58,962 nt of DNA from Rhizobium esperanzae (GCF_014197615.1 NZ_JACIFY010000027.1:1-58962); one strand, 5' to 3'; positions 26,144-34,979 are shown, counted from the first letter of the stretch. Notes: generated by a model not told the origin, from the letters alone. Program-made: numbers and translations.

Positions 26144-26956
26144 CTACAATCCCGAGGTCAACACGCGATGGCAGGCCGGTGACACGCGTTGCAGATTGTC
26201 GCGCAGGCAGGCAATGCCCCGGCCTCCCCCTAAAGGCACCATGCGGCATAAGGCCCGGAAGTCCGCTCCGCAGGTTTCCCGCAGGATCATCACTTCCTCG
26301 CGTGGAGAGAAGGACGGCATCATCGCCGGAGGCGGCGTAATCGCGCCGGTGGCAGCCGCATTGCCGGTCGTCGGCGCCGCCGATCCCCCTAATGCCGCAA
26401 CCGCTTGCTGACATGGCGCCGAGAGAGCGGCACTATGCTGCTGCAGACAGCTGAGCGCCGCCGCACCTCCCGGCGTGACACCGGAACATTGCGCCATGAA
26501 ATCGCGCTGGCAGGCCGATTTGACCGCATCGCGCTGCGCCTGCGTCGGTTGATGCGCCGGCGTGCCGGTCGCTGGCGCTGGTGTGGCTGTCGCAGGCGCC
26601 GGCGTGGTCGCCGCCGTATTGGCCGGCGCAGCCGGCGTTGGCTCCGCGGATGTCGATTTGGGTTTGACGTTCACCGCCGAAACCGCTTTCCGGCAGCCCG
26701 CCGAAAGCGTCGCGCTGTGCTGCTGCAGACAGGTGAGCGCCTCGATACCGCCCGGTGTCACCCCGGAGCATTTCGCGATGAAATCGGAGCGGCACTCTGC
26801 CTTGATGGCATCGCGCTGCTCTTCGGTCGGCGCTTGCGCCGACGCAGTCCCGGTAAGGAACACCAGTGCGCAGAACGCAGACAAGCCGGAGATGACCGAT
26901 AGAAGACGACGCCTCCGATCCGGAGAGGCCGGCAGAGAAGATAGCCATTTTCGCAT
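26144..26956 (-). CDS. Secreted protein with three Cys-rich GLG1-like repeats
   Basis: A 270-residue secreted protein with a signal peptide (cleavage near ASAQA). Three copies of a cysteine repeat follow the pattern C-x3-DF-x3-C-x-G-V-x-PGG-x4-CL-x9-C: about residues 55-90, 146-182 and 229-264 (the last is CGADFRALC). Ala/Pro/Thr-rich linkers separate them. The pattern matches the Cys-rich GLG1 repeat better known from eukaryotic Golgi proteins and also seen in rhizobial hypothetical proteins. Function is unknown. The ATG follows a GGGGGGAA site. Confidence 0.75.
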   Translation of the reverse strand: MRKWLSSLPASPDRRRRLLSVISGLSAFCALVFLTGTASAQAPTEEQRDAIKAECRSDFIAKCSGVTPGGIEALTCLQQHSATLSAGCRKAVSAVNVKPKSTSAEPTPAAPANTAATTPAPATATPAPATGTPAHQPTQAQRDAVKSACQRDFMAQCSGVTPGGAAALSCLQQHSAALSAPCQQAVAALGGSAAPTTGNAAATGAITPPPAMMPSFSPREEVMILRETCGADFRALCRMVPLGGGRGIACLRDNLQRVSPACHRVLTSGL

Positions 26957-27177
26957 GATTCCCCCCTATAAATCGCTGATCTACTTCATGAAATCGAAAT
27001 GCGTTCTGAATAGGATAATAGGCGCCGCCGATTGGACGGACGTTGCTTGCTGCCATGAAAATATAAAACGCGCCTGATCTACATATATTAGAATATTATC
27101 CCTTTAGCAACTATCTCGTCATCGCGCGAAGGTCGGTTGCAACTCGCAAGAACATGATTTCCTGTCGCCCAGAAACG

Positions 27178-27203
27178 CAAAAAGCCCCGCAGAGGGGCCT
27201 TTT
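27178..27203 (-). terminator. Intrinsic terminator after the 80-aa gene
   Basis: On the minus strand AAAAGGCCCCT-CTGC-GGGGCTTTTTGCG forms a stem of GCCCC/GGGGC type followed by a T5 run, 40 nt after the stop at 27244. On the other strand it reads AAAAAGCCCC...GGGGCCTTTT and could stop transcription from that side too. Confidence 0.8.
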
Positions 27204-27243
27204 GCGGATGGTCGCGGCGTCGTCACAGAGCTTGCCATTGGGG

Positions 27244-27486
27244 CTATGCGCAGAGACCTTCCACTTCAGCTTCGATGTCGCTGCAGAGCTGTCTATATTC
27301 CGCAATCAATTTGCTGTTAGTCTCCAGGTTGGAACTGAAGCGATCGAGCGCGCTGGTGGCGAGCTCATAGGACTCGAACAGCTCATTGATTGTATCGTTG
27401 GAAAGGAGCCGCAACTGGTCGCGCAAAGCTGGTAGCTTGAGCATAAGTTTTTTCCGCCCCCGCTCTTTGATGCGGATGGAATGCAT
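27244..27486 (-). CDS. Small hypothetical protein (80 aa)
   Basis: An 80-residue, mostly alpha-helical protein without signal peptide or membrane segment. The start at 27486 has a GTGAGGA ribosome site at good spacing, and a strong terminator follows the stop. No family is recognised. An in-frame ATG (MLKLPALRD) 14 codons later is an alternative start. Confidence 0.68.
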   Translation of the reverse strand: MHSIRIKERGRKKLMLKLPALRDQLRLLSNDTINELFESYELATSALDRFSSNLETNSKLIAEYRQLCSDIEAEVEGLCA

Positions 27487-27843
27487 ACCGTCCTCACCCT
27501 ATGCCGTTTCAGGATACATCGGATACGTAATGGTATCCGCCGCAGATCGTTCCATGCCGATGCATTTTCCGATGGGTCATAAATTGACGGTGGGTGGAAC
27601 GTGCCTCGGAAAAATGGCTGTCATACGGTGATCGATGCCGGCCGGCCGGCCGCATTCCGATCCGGCGGGACTGCCGGGCGAAGGCATAGATGCTACGCGA
27701 TGTTACAGGCCTTCGGAGTTTGCAGATGCTAGCTTAGCGCCGGCGTCGGCGGTCGCGAGACTTCTCACGTCACGATGCAGGTTGGAAACGGGGTATCGGC
27801 CCGCGTGAAATTACTCGAGATATTTCCTTCAGGAGTTTATTGC
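27487..27843. other. 357-nt intergenic region with two candidate regulatory sites
   Basis: This divergent gap holds no gene. GGATAC-GTAATG-GTATCC (27521-27538) is a perfect dyad 35 bp before the 80-aa gene and may be an operator. The FxkR K-box-like promoter of the hydrolase gene (27692-27735) is listed separately. A GGCCGGCCGGCC run sits near 27640. Confidence 0.6.
27692..27735 (+). promoter_or_regulatory. K-box-like promoter of the DUF900 hydrolase gene
   Basis: GCTACG-CGAT-GTTACA (27692-27707) is a direct repeat with a 10 bp period, close to the FxkR K-box GTTACA-N4-GTTACA. Exactly 22 nt later comes the -10 TAGCTT (27730-27735). The repeat would therefore sit just upstream of the -35 position, the usual place for an OmpR-type activator. 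Confidence 0.7.
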
Positions 27844-29058
27844 ATGAGCAGGCTCATCCTCTTGCTGGCTCTGCTCCTGATGACGGGCTGTGGCCACCAG
27901 ACCGGTGTCATGACGCCACTCGCAGCCACAGCGTCAACACCGTCTACCGCAAAGGTCGACATGCTGGTCGCCACGACCCGCCAACCCTCCGGCGATCCGG
28001 CGACGCTTTTTAACGGTGAGCGAAGCGCCAAGCCGCATTTGACCGAGGTGTCCATCTCGATACCGACCAATCGCAAGTCGGGAACGGTTCAGTGGCCCGA
28101 GCGCCTGCCGCCCAATCCGGCAACGGACTTCGCAGTCACCCGGGTGCAGCAAGTCTCGACAATCGCCGAAGGCCGGGCCTGGTTCAGGCAGCATCCGCAA
28201 GGCGGCCACGCGCTGGTCTTCATTCATGGTTTCAACAACACCTACGAAGATTCGGTCTTCCGCCTGGCGCAAATCGTCCATGATAGCGGCATGCAGGCAA
28301 CGCCGGTGCTGTTCACCTGGCCGTCGCGAGCCGAGGTCGTCGCCTACCAGTACGACAAGGAAAGCACGAATTATTCACGCACCGCTTTGGAGCAGGCCTT
28401 GCGCACATTGGCGGACGACCCGAACGTCAAGGACATAACCATCCTCGCCCACTCGATGGGAACGTGGCTGGCCATGGAATCCCTGCGTCAGATGGGAATC
28501 CGCGACGGCCGCGTGAACGCGAAAATTCACAATGTCATCCTCGCCTCGCCTGATATCGACATCGATGTCTTCGCCAAACAATATGTCGAACTGGGTGCGC
28601 CACGGCCGAAATTCACGATCTTCATGTCCCAGGACGACAAGGCACTGGCCGTCTCGCAGTTCATCAGCGGGCGTGTCTCCCGCCTCGGAGCGATCGACCC
28701 GACCCAGGAACCCTATCGTTCAAAGCTGGAGAAAGCGGGCATCACCGCGATCGATCTGACAAAGGTCAAGGCGAAGGATGGCCTCAACCACGGCAAGTTC
28801 GCCGAGAGCCCGGAGATCGTGCAATTGATCGGCCAGCGGCTTATGACCGGGCAGCCGCTGACGGATTCAAAAGTGACCCTCGGCCAAGGGATTACAGCCG
28901 TCGTCGGAGGCACGGTGTCGACGATTGGCACTGTTGCGGCCTCCGCCGTCGCCGCGCCGGCAATCATCGTCGAGCAGCCGTTGAACCGCAACAAGCGACC
29001 AAGCGCAACCGCCGACCAGCTTGACGACAACCTGAAGCCCCAGCCGCTCACACAATAG
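27844..29058 (+). CDS. DUF900 alpha/beta-hydrolase lipoprotein
   Basis: A 404-residue predicted lipoprotein hydrolase. The signal ends at lipobox LLMTGC (about residue 16). The alpha/beta-hydrolase core shows FIHGFNNTYEDSVFR (oxyanion region) and the nucleophile elbow LAHSMGTW with catalytic Ser; the His probably lies in LNHGKF. DUF900 proteins are esterase-like, substrate unknown. ATG 27844 follows TCAGGAG. A K-box-like promoter lies 137 bp upstream of the start, suggesting induction at low oxygen. Confidence 0.83.
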   Translation: MSRLILLLALLLMTGCGHQTGVMTPLAATASTPSTAKVDMLVATTRQPSGDPATLFNGERSAKPHLTEVSISIPTNRKSGTVQWPERLPPNPATDFAVTRVQQVSTIAEGRAWFRQHPQGGHALVFIHGFNNTYEDSVFRLAQIVHDSGMQATPVLFTWPSRAEVVAYQYDKESTNYSRTALEQALRTLADDPNVKDITILAHSMGTWLAMESLRQMGIRDGRVNAKIHNVILASPDIDIDVFAKQYVELGAPRPKFTIFMSQDDKALAVSQFISGRVSRLGAIDPTQEPYRSKLEKAGITAIDLTKVKAKDGLNHGKFAESPEIVQLIGQRLMTGQPLTDSKVTLGQGITAVVGGTVSTIGTVAASAVAAPAIIVEQPLNRNKRPSATADQLDDNLKPQPLTQ

Positions 29059-29162
29059 CCGAGGACCGCTTGGCGAAGCTGGGATTCCTTTTCGGAGGGT
29101 ACCGTATTTTACGGTAACCTACGTCCTGCTGGCTTGGCTTATGGTGCGGAGGAATATCAGCG

Positions 29163-29582
29163 TTGTTTCACTTCGTATTCGGCAGCAGCCTCATCGCGGC
29201 CACCGTTGCCATTCAAGCGGCGTTCATGTCCGCCGGTCTCAAGGTCTTTCGGCGCCTGGAAGAGACCCGTCCCGAATTTTTATCGAAACGGCCGACTACG
29301 ATCACCGTGATATGGATCATCTATCTCATGATTCCGATCATGATCGATGTCTGCCTTTGGGCGCTATTTTACGCGCTGATCGACGCTTTGCCGAGCTTCG
29401 AGGACGCCATATATTTTTCGACCGTTACTTTCACCACAGTGGGTTATGGCGATATTGTCCTGGCAAAGGAATGGCGCCAGGTAGCCCCTTTCGAAGCGGT
29501 CAATGGCTGGATCATCTTCGGCTGGGCGACCGCGCTGATGATGGCAATTATTCAGCGCCTGTACTTCCGTTCCGGCACGTAA
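29163..29582 (+). CDS. Small two-TM potassium channel-like protein
   Basis: A 139-residue membrane protein with the K+ selectivity filter TTVGYGD at residues 91-97. The segments are an N-terminal helix (about 5-25), an outer helix (47-70), the pore loop, and an inner helix (113-133). It has no cytoplasmic RCK/TrkA domain, so gating would come from elsewhere. It starts at TTG 29163 with GGAGGAA upstream. Selectivity for K+ follows from the filter; its role is unknown. Confidence 0.85.
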   Translation: MFHFVFGSSLIAATVAIQAAFMSAGLKVFRRLEETRPEFLSKRPTTITVIWIIYLMIPIMIDVCLWALFYALIDALPSFEDAIYFSTVTFTTVGYGDIVLAKEWRQVAPFEAVNGWIIFGWATALMMAIIQRLYFRSGT

Positions 29583-29593
29583 AGAATAAACCG

Positions 29594-30739
29594 TCAGGAC
29601 GGCACGGCAGGCGGCAAAAGAAACAGCGTGAGCCCGAAAATCGCGTAGACGGCCAACGCCATGACGCCCATATACCAGACACCGCGACCGCCGTTGGACA
29701 GGAAGGTCGCCGCCATGGTGGCGATCAGCATCATGGCGACCGCGCCAGGCCAGAATTGCAGGGACATCGGTTGGGGACCGAGGAAATAGCTGACGATCAC
29801 CAGGATCGGCGCGACGAAGAGCGCGATCTGTGCGGCGCTGCCCAATGCGATGCCGACACTGAGATCGAGACGGTTGGCGCGCGCCGCCGAAAACGCGGTT
29901 GTCATTTCCGCCGCGCCGCCGACCAGCGCAACGACAATGAAGCCGACGAAAGCGGGCGTCATGCCGAGGCGGTCGGCCGCTGCCTGAACCGAGCCGACGA
30001 AGATTTCACTGACCAGCGCGACGAAAAGCGTAACGACGACAAGAATGACGACGCTGACAGTGAGCGGCCATGAGCTGTGACCCTCCTCGGCGTCGCTCGC
30101 GCTTGCAAACAATTCGCGGTGTGTTTTCAGGGAAAACAGCATGCCCATCGCATAGACGGCGATGAGCAGCACGGCCAGGCCCAGGCTCAGTTTCTGTGAA
30201 ACGACGGATGTTTGATCCACATCGCTGATGATCGACGGCACCATGATAGCGACGGTCGCCAGGAACAGCAGGCAGGCCTGGAAGCGCGCATTGACCCTAT
30301 TGAATTCCTGCACATGATGCTTCAGTCCTCCGAACAGAAATGCACCCCCCAGCAGGAACAGGGTGTTGGTGACGATGGCGCCGGCAAGTGATGCCTTGAC
30401 CAGCAGATACTGGCCGGCCTGCAAGGCAGCCAGCGAGATCACCAGTTCGGTCAGATTTCCGAGAGTGGCATTGAGCAGGCCCCCGACCGCATCTCCCGTC
30501 CGCGCGGAGACCGCCTCGGTTGCGCGGCTTAAAAGCATTGCCAGGGGCACGATCGCACAGACCGACATGGCAAAAAGCAGCGTATGCGCTTGCGGAGATG
30601 TCTGCTCGAGCACAATGACGAGCGGAACGAAGACGATCAGCACCAGCAACGGCGCTTGCCGAACCTCGGTCACTGCGGCCCTTGTTATCGCGGAGATGCG
30701 TGATGGCGCGATGGCGTCTCTCTGCTCAAGATTACGCAT
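29594..30739 (-). CDS. CaxA-like Ca2+/H+ antiporter
   Basis: A 381-residue cation/proton antiporter of the Cax branch, with eleven hydrophobic segments. The paired alpha repeats are GGLLNATLGNLTELVISLAAL and VGGAAEMTTAFSAARANRLDLSVGIALGSA, each with its key Glu. It would export Ca2+ using the proton gradient. ATG 30739 follows GGGGGATT. It converges on the K+ channel gene with 11 nt between stops. An FNR/FixK-type promoter lies upstream, so it is probably induced at low oxygen. Confidence 0.9.
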   Translation of the reverse strand: MRNLEQRDAIAPSRISAITRAAVTEVRQAPLLVLIVFVPLVIVLEQTSPQAHTLLFAMSVCAIVPLAMLLSRATEAVSARTGDAVGGLLNATLGNLTELVISLAALQAGQYLLVKASLAGAIVTNTLFLLGGAFLFGGLKHHVQEFNRVNARFQACLLFLATVAIMVPSIISDVDQTSVVSQKLSLGLAVLLIAVYAMGMLFSLKTHRELFASASDAEEGHSSWPLTVSVVILVVVTLFVALVSEIFVGSVQAAADRLGMTPAFVGFIVVALVGGAAEMTTAFSAARANRLDLSVGIALGSAAQIALFVAPILVIVSYFLGPQPMSLQFWPGAVAMMLIATMAATFLSNGGRGVWYMGVMALAVYAIFGLTLFLLPPAVPS

Positions 30740-30783
30740 GGCAATCCCCCGTCTCTTTGGCCCCTTGGATTGTCCTTTGGACA

Positions 30784-30825
30784 AGCATACGGAAAGGTCT
30801 GCGTTCGCGCATTGATCCCAGTCAA
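30784..30825 (-). promoter_or_regulatory. FNR/FixK-type promoter of the CaxA-like gene
   Basis: On the minus strand TTGACTGGGATCAA (30812-30825) matches the FNR/FixK consensus TTGAT-N4-ATCAA with one mismatch. Exactly 22 nt later is the -10 TATGCT (30784-30789), which puts the box at about -41.5, the class II activator position. Confidence 0.75.
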
Positions 30826-30892
30826 AAGTTGAAACATTCGCGTAAACTGCGCGGCATTGCGCCGGCGGCATGCCCAAGGCAGCGCCTTGATT

Positions 30893-31525
30893 TCAACTGG
30901 CGGATCGCAGCCAGCTGTTGCCCGAAGGCCTGAGCGGGATCACCATTTTCATCAACTGAGGGAGATTGCGGGCCTTCATCTTTGCCATGACATTTGCACG
31001 ATGCACTTCGACGGTGCGTGCGCTGATGCCGAGTTCAAAAGCGATCTGCTTGTTTTGAAGCCCGTCCACGATCCCGGTCAGCACCTGCTGCTCGCGCTGG
31101 GTCAATTGGTGAATACGCGCCAGCACGACATCGTCACGCTGTTCCTCCGATATATCGGAATGCGCCGTCGCTTCCTTGATCGCGGCGATAAGGACGTCTT
31201 CCTTGAAAGGCTTTTCGATGAAGTCGACGGCGCCCGCCTTCATCGCCTGAACCGCCAGGGCAATATCCCCTTTCCCGCTGATGATGATCGCCGGTATGCC
31301 GTTGTGGCGCGCCTTCAGACATTCCAGCAGTTCGACACCGTCAACCCCTTGCATCGGGAGTTCCGTCAGCAGGCAACATTTTCCTTCCGAAAGAGGCTGA
31401 TCCAGAAACGCACTCGCAGACGCATGTGCGCGTACAGCAAAGCCGGCGCAGACGAGCAGGAAAGTCAGAGACTTTCGAACCTCTTCTTCATCATCGACGA
31501 TGTGTACGGTGATGTCGTTTTGCAT
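30893..31525 (-). CDS. FixJ-like response regulator with Glu at the phosphorylation site
   Basis: A 210-residue orphan response regulator of the FixJ/NarL type. The receiver has the acidic pair D11-D12 and K104 (FIEKPF). The phospho-acceptor position reads LLTELPMQG: E55 (codon GAA) stands where FixJ has Asp (TDLRMP). The LuxR-type helix-turn-helix is at about 145-200 (LTQREQQVLTGIVDGLQNKQIAFELG). Asp-to-Glu changes often mimic phosphorylation, so the protein may be constitutively active. No histidine kinase is adjacent. ATG 31525 starts at the receiver; a K-box-like promoter is upstream. Confidence 0.92.
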   Translation of the reverse strand: MQNDITVHIVDDEEEVRKSLTFLLVCAGFAVRAHASASAFLDQPLSEGKCCLLTELPMQGVDGVELLECLKARHNGIPAIIISGKGDIALAVQAMKAGAVDFIEKPFKEDVLIAAIKEATAHSDISEEQRDDVVLARIHQLTQREQQVLTGIVDGLQNKQIAFELGISARTVEVHRANVMAKMKARNLPQLMKMVIPLRPSGNSWLRSAS

Positions 31526-31584
31526 GAACCACCTCGCCCGTAGCGCATCCGGCCAGGGACGCCCTGAACAAATGCCCCAGTCAA

Positions 31585-31628
31585 AGACTAGCACCGTCAG
31601 GCTGCAAGTGCCTGTAGCATCACGTAAG
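31585..31628 (-). promoter_or_regulatory. K-box-like promoter of the FixJ-like gene
   Basis: On the minus strand CTTACG-TGAT-GCTACA (31613-31628) is followed exactly 22 nt later by the -10 TAGTCT (31585-31590). The repeat is 88 bp before the ATG. The geometry is identical to the sites at 27692 and 52566. Confidence 0.72.
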
Positions 31629-31649
31629 CTCTCGCGATGGAGGTTGACG

Positions 31650-32594
31650 TCATTGCCGGCTGGATATCGCGTCGGCGATCTGCCGGGCGATTTCTTCCTG
31701 GACGTCGAGAATACTCCGGCCCTCGAAGGTTCTGTCATAAGCGCCCGTCCAGGTTACCGTGCCGTCGGCGCGATCGACCAGCCGGATTTGGACATGCAGC
31801 CTGGAGCCTTCCGTTCCCAAGCTTCCCTGCAGGGAAAGCTGCCGTTGGTTTGACGCAACGATCTGCGTTTGCGGACCGGCCGCTTTGACGACGATGGAGT
31901 TGATCTTCGTCAGCTGCGCGATCACTTCGTCCGTCAGCCCTTTGGCGATCTCCGCATCGCCATTCTGGCGACCTGTGCCGACCAGAGGCTCGACGAGGAT
32001 CTCAGCCCTCAATTCATCTCCCTTGGACGAGAGCGAGGCGACCGAGGGGGTGGAGGAGCCGAAAAGTCCTTCGAGCGGCCGGATCAGAGAGAGGATCGCC
32101 ACAAGACCAAGGACAAGCGGCACGCCGATCGGCAGGAGGAGGTCCCGATAGGATGACGGCTTCTGTTGGGCCGCTGGCGCCGTGTGCCGACGATTGCCCT
32201 TTGGCTCGGAACGGCTTTCTGGTGAGATCGGCTGCCTTACGATAAAGCTCGGTACGTATCGGCCCTTGGGAATGGTGATCTGGATCGGATCGTCTCGTCC
32301 AACCACCAGATAGTAGCGCTCCAGAGCCCGGCGGATACGCCCCGCTTCGATGCGAACGACCGGGTCGTTTTGCGCATCGAAGGACGCATCCCGGCCGAAG
32401 ACCGCCTGGGCAATTGCGTAGGCTTTCAGGTTCGTCTCCCGTCCTGCCAGGGTTTCGGCGACAATATATGCCAGAAACCGTCGGCTGCGGTCCGGAGCCT
32501 GGAATTCCACACTCGATAGGATGCGATCAAGCTGATCGCGGACCCTTACGGGGTCCGCTGTCGGATCGTCACCTTGCCCGCCCTGCGAGCCCAT
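31650..32594 (-). CDS. Membrane-anchored regulator-like protein, short paralogue
   Basis: A 314-residue protein. The N-terminal domain (about 15-105) contains the block FGRDASFDAQNDPVVRIEAG, identical in the 607-aa protein at 50705. It is followed by a Pro/Gln linker, one transmembrane helix (about 150-170), and a periplasmic TolB N-terminal-like domain (EILVEPL, IAKGLTDEVIAQLTKI). It lacks the C-terminal TPR part of its paralogue. The N-terminal domain looks like a winged-helix DNA-binding domain of the CadC plan, but that is inference. The ATG has GGGAGG upstream. The FixJ-like gene follows on the same strand. Confidence 0.78.
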   Translation of the reverse strand: MGSQGGQGDDPTADPVRVRDQLDRILSSVEFQAPDRSRRFLAYIVAETLAGRETNLKAYAIAQAVFGRDASFDAQNDPVVRIEAGRIRRALERYYLVVGRDDPIQITIPKGRYVPSFIVRQPISPESRSEPKGNRRHTAPAAQQKPSSYRDLLLPIGVPLVLGLVAILSLIRPLEGLFGSSTPSVASLSSKGDELRAEILVEPLVGTGRQNGDAEIAKGLTDEVIAQLTKINSIVVKAAGPQTQIVASNQRQLSLQGSLGTEGSRLHVQIRLVDRADGTVTWTGAYDRTFEGRSILDVQEEIARQIADAISSRQ

Positions 32595-32675
32595 CGCGCC
32601 CTCCCGTGAACACGCCGTTTGACTTCACCGGTGCTCGATGACGACGCTTGTCGTTTGGCAGCCTTGCGCCTCTTA

Positions 32676-33602
32676 TTATTCCGGCAAGGCGGTCTGGCGG
32701 AAAAAAGTCTCGATCGGTTCGTCCGGCGGACCAAACCAGGTCGTGAAGAATGCTCGGAATTCCGGGGCGGCATAAGCCAGGCTCAGCGCGCGATCGACGC
32801 TGAGCCTGAAGTCCTCGTCACCCCGGGCCATCTCGAACGCCAGGGGCTGGAAGGTAAAATGGCGCTTCAGAACAATGAGGTTGCCGGAATCATCGCTGCG
32901 TGCAGCAGCGTCCATCAGCAGCGACATGTCGCCGAACAGCACCGCCGAGCTTCCGTCGCGAACGCGGTCGATGCCCTGCTGATAGTTGTTGACCGCGACT
33001 GTCGTTGCAGCCAGCTGAAAGGTCTCGATCCTGTCGGAGAGCCACCGTTCACTGGCGGTTCCGGCAATCGCCGAAAAGGTCTTGTGCTCAAGGATCGTGC
33101 GCGCCGGAGAGCCGCGCCAGATCGGCCGGCTCGACGGCTGCCCATATTCCAGGACTTCGCGCAAGGCCAGCGGCGCACTTGCCCTCAGCAGCGCGCCGGT
33201 ACCGCTCGGAAAGATCGGCAGCGAGAACGAAACCTCCTGCCTGCGGCTGATCGTTACCGGCTCGGCCGCACAGACGAGATCCACCACACCGTCCTGGATG
33301 GCTCGCGGCCGGGCATCGTTGCCGAGAGGTACCCATTCTATGTTCAACTGCGAGAGTTTCAGTTCCGCCCGCACGCCGTCGGCGATCTTGTTGCAAAGCG
33401 CCACCGCATAGCCGTCGGGCGCACCCTGGTCCGACTTGAACGAAAACGGCCTTGCATCCGGATCGTAACCGAGCTTCAGCGAACTGCTGCCGCGGATACG
33501 GTCCAGCGTCTGCGCGGCAGCCGGGGTAAAGGCGGCTGTCGCCAGCGCACCGATGAAGATGGAGGCGGCAATCGCTGTCCACCGCCCTTTGCTGATTGGC
33601 AT
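32676..33602 (-). CDS. Orphan amino-acid-type substrate-binding protein
   Basis: A 308-residue periplasmic binding protein of the PBPb (SBP family 3) type. The signal peptide ends near PAAAQ. SLKLGYDPDARPFSFKSDQGAPDGYAVALC is the classic polar amino-acid binding N-lobe, and FGPPDEPIETFF the family C-terminus. No ABC permease or ATPase gene is nearby. It closes an operon of arginine decarboxylase, broken ornithine decarboxylase and PotE, so it may sense or capture basic amino acids or polyamines. Confidence 0.85.
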   Translation of the reverse strand: MPISKGRWTAIAASIFIGALATAAFTPAAAQTLDRIRGSSSLKLGYDPDARPFSFKSDQGAPDGYAVALCNKIADGVRAELKLSQLNIEWVPLGNDARPRAIQDGVVDLVCAAEPVTISRRQEVSFSLPIFPSGTGALLRASAPLALREVLEYGQPSSRPIWRGSPARTILEHKTFSAIAGTASERWLSDRIETFQLAATTVAVNNYQQGIDRVRDGSSAVLFGDMSLLMDAAARSDDSGNLIVLKRHFTFQPLAFEMARGDEDFRLSVDRALSLAYAAPEFRAFFTTWFGPPDEPIETFFRQTALPE

Positions 33603-33620
33603 GGTTCTTCCTCCCCTGCA

Positions 33621-34979
33621 CTATTCTGCCGGCACGCGGTTCGCGCCGTTGGTAAAGCGCGGTGCGATCAGGCCGTAAATGATGAAACCGAGACCCGTGA
33701 CCAGCATGCCGCCAAGCACGGCGTCCTTGCCGGAGGCGTAGATGGCGAACACGCTGTAGAGCATGCCGACGAGGGCAATGACGGCGTTGAGCCGGTATTT
33801 CGCCTGCGGCACGCGCGCCGCCTTCATGATGACGAAGAGCGAAGACAGCGCGATGATGTATGGCAGCACGTTGGTGACGACAGCGAGGTTGACGAGAGCG
33901 GAAAACTGTTCGCTGAGGGTCGGCGATATCGTCATCAACGCCAGGCCCGTCTGCACGACGCCGAGGATGACCATGCCTTGGACCGGCGCCCCCATCTCGT
34001 TCACCCGTGAAAACACGGTGGGGAACATCCGCTCTTCCGCCGCCGTGCGCGCGGTTTGCGCGATGGTGAACTGCCATCCGAGCAGCGAACCCAGGCAGGC
34101 CAGCACGGCAAGGGCCATGATGATCGAACCGATCGTCGGGTTGAACATCTTGGCATAGGCGAGCGCGAACGGACCCGTCGATGCGGCGAGCTCGGCATTC
34201 GGCACGATGCCTTGAATGACCGTCGTCGACAGGATGTAGATGACGGCGGCCCCGAGAGTGCCGAACATGCAGGCGAGCGGCACATCCCGTTTCGGGTTCT
34301 CGACGGCATCCGAATTCTGCGCCGCCGACTCCATGCCGAGGAAGGCCCAGAGCGTCAGGGAAATACTCGATCCCATCCCCTGCCCGAGCGACAGTCCCTG
34401 CGGGTTCCAGGCGGCGGCAAAGGTGCTGGAACTGAACCAGAGCCATCCGATGATCGACAGCAGCCCGACCGGCAGGATAACGCCCCATACCGTGACCGAG
34501 CCGATGCGCCCGGTGATGCGCGGACCGCCGAAATTGGCGGCCGTCGTCAGCCAGAGAAGAATGATCAGGGCCACGCAGGTCATAACAGGCGTCGAGGTCA
34601 GCACCGGGAAAAACCCGGCGAGGTAACCGACAGCCGAAATGCCGATGGCGACATTGCCGATCGCAAGCGACAGGAAATACAGGAAGAACACCATGAAATA
34701 GCCGTCCTTCCCATAGGCGTCCTCGGCATAGGCCGACATGCCGCCGGGGCGCTGGTTGAACAGCCCGGCCTGGGCAAAACCATAGGCGATCGCCATCGAG
34801 CCGACAGCGGTGACGAGCCAGGAAAGCAGCGAGATCGCCCCGACCTGCGCCATGTTGGCGGGCAGCATGATGATGCCCGAGCCCATCATGTTGACGGCGA
34901 CGATGAAGGTGAGCTGCACCAGGTTCATCTTCTTCTTGGCCGTCGTCTCGGTCGCGAGATGCATCGTGTTGTCGGTCAT
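33621..34979 (-). CDS. potE: PotE-like ornithine/putrescine antiporter
   Basis: A 452-residue APC-family transporter with about twelve transmembrane helices. TFIVAVNMMGSGIIMLPANMAQVG and the TM6 stretch LWAFLGMESAAQNSDAVENPKRDVPLA align with E. coli PotE. It would exchange extracellular ornithine (or lysine) for putrescine (or cadaverine). The ATG at 34979 follows GGAGG, and the remnant stop of the broken decarboxylase gene is 19 nt upstream. With the ornithine decarboxylase broken, the partner substrate may now be different. Confidence 0.88.
   Translation of the reverse strand: MTDNTMHLATETTAKKKMNLVQLTFIVAVNMMGSGIIMLPANMAQVGAISLLSWLVTAVGSMAIAYGFAQAGLFNQRPGGMSAYAEDAYGKDGYFMVFFLYFLSLAIGNVAIGISAVGYLAGFFPVLTSTPVMTCVALIILLWLTTAANFGGPRITGRIGSVTVWGVILPVGLLSIIGWLWFSSSTFAAAWNPQGLSLGQGMGSSISLTLWAFLGMESAAQNSDAVENPKRDVPLACMFGTLGAAVIYILSTTVIQGIVPNAELAASTGPFALAYAKMFNPTIGSIIMALAVLACLGSLLGWQFTIAQTARTAAEERMFPTVFSRVNEMGAPVQGMVILGVVQTGLALMTISPTLSEQFSALVNLAVVTNVLPYIIALSSLFVIMKAARVPQAKYRLNAVIALVGMLYSVFAIYASGKDAVLGGMLVTGLGFIIYGLIAPRFTNGANRVPAE

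Noticed and set aside
29108..29123. TTTACG-GTAA-CCTACG before the K+ channel gene, resembling a K-box
   Set aside because: No -10 lies at 22 nt (the hexamer is GCGGAG), and both halves deviate. It may equally be part of the small hairpin ACCGTA-TTT-TACGGT.
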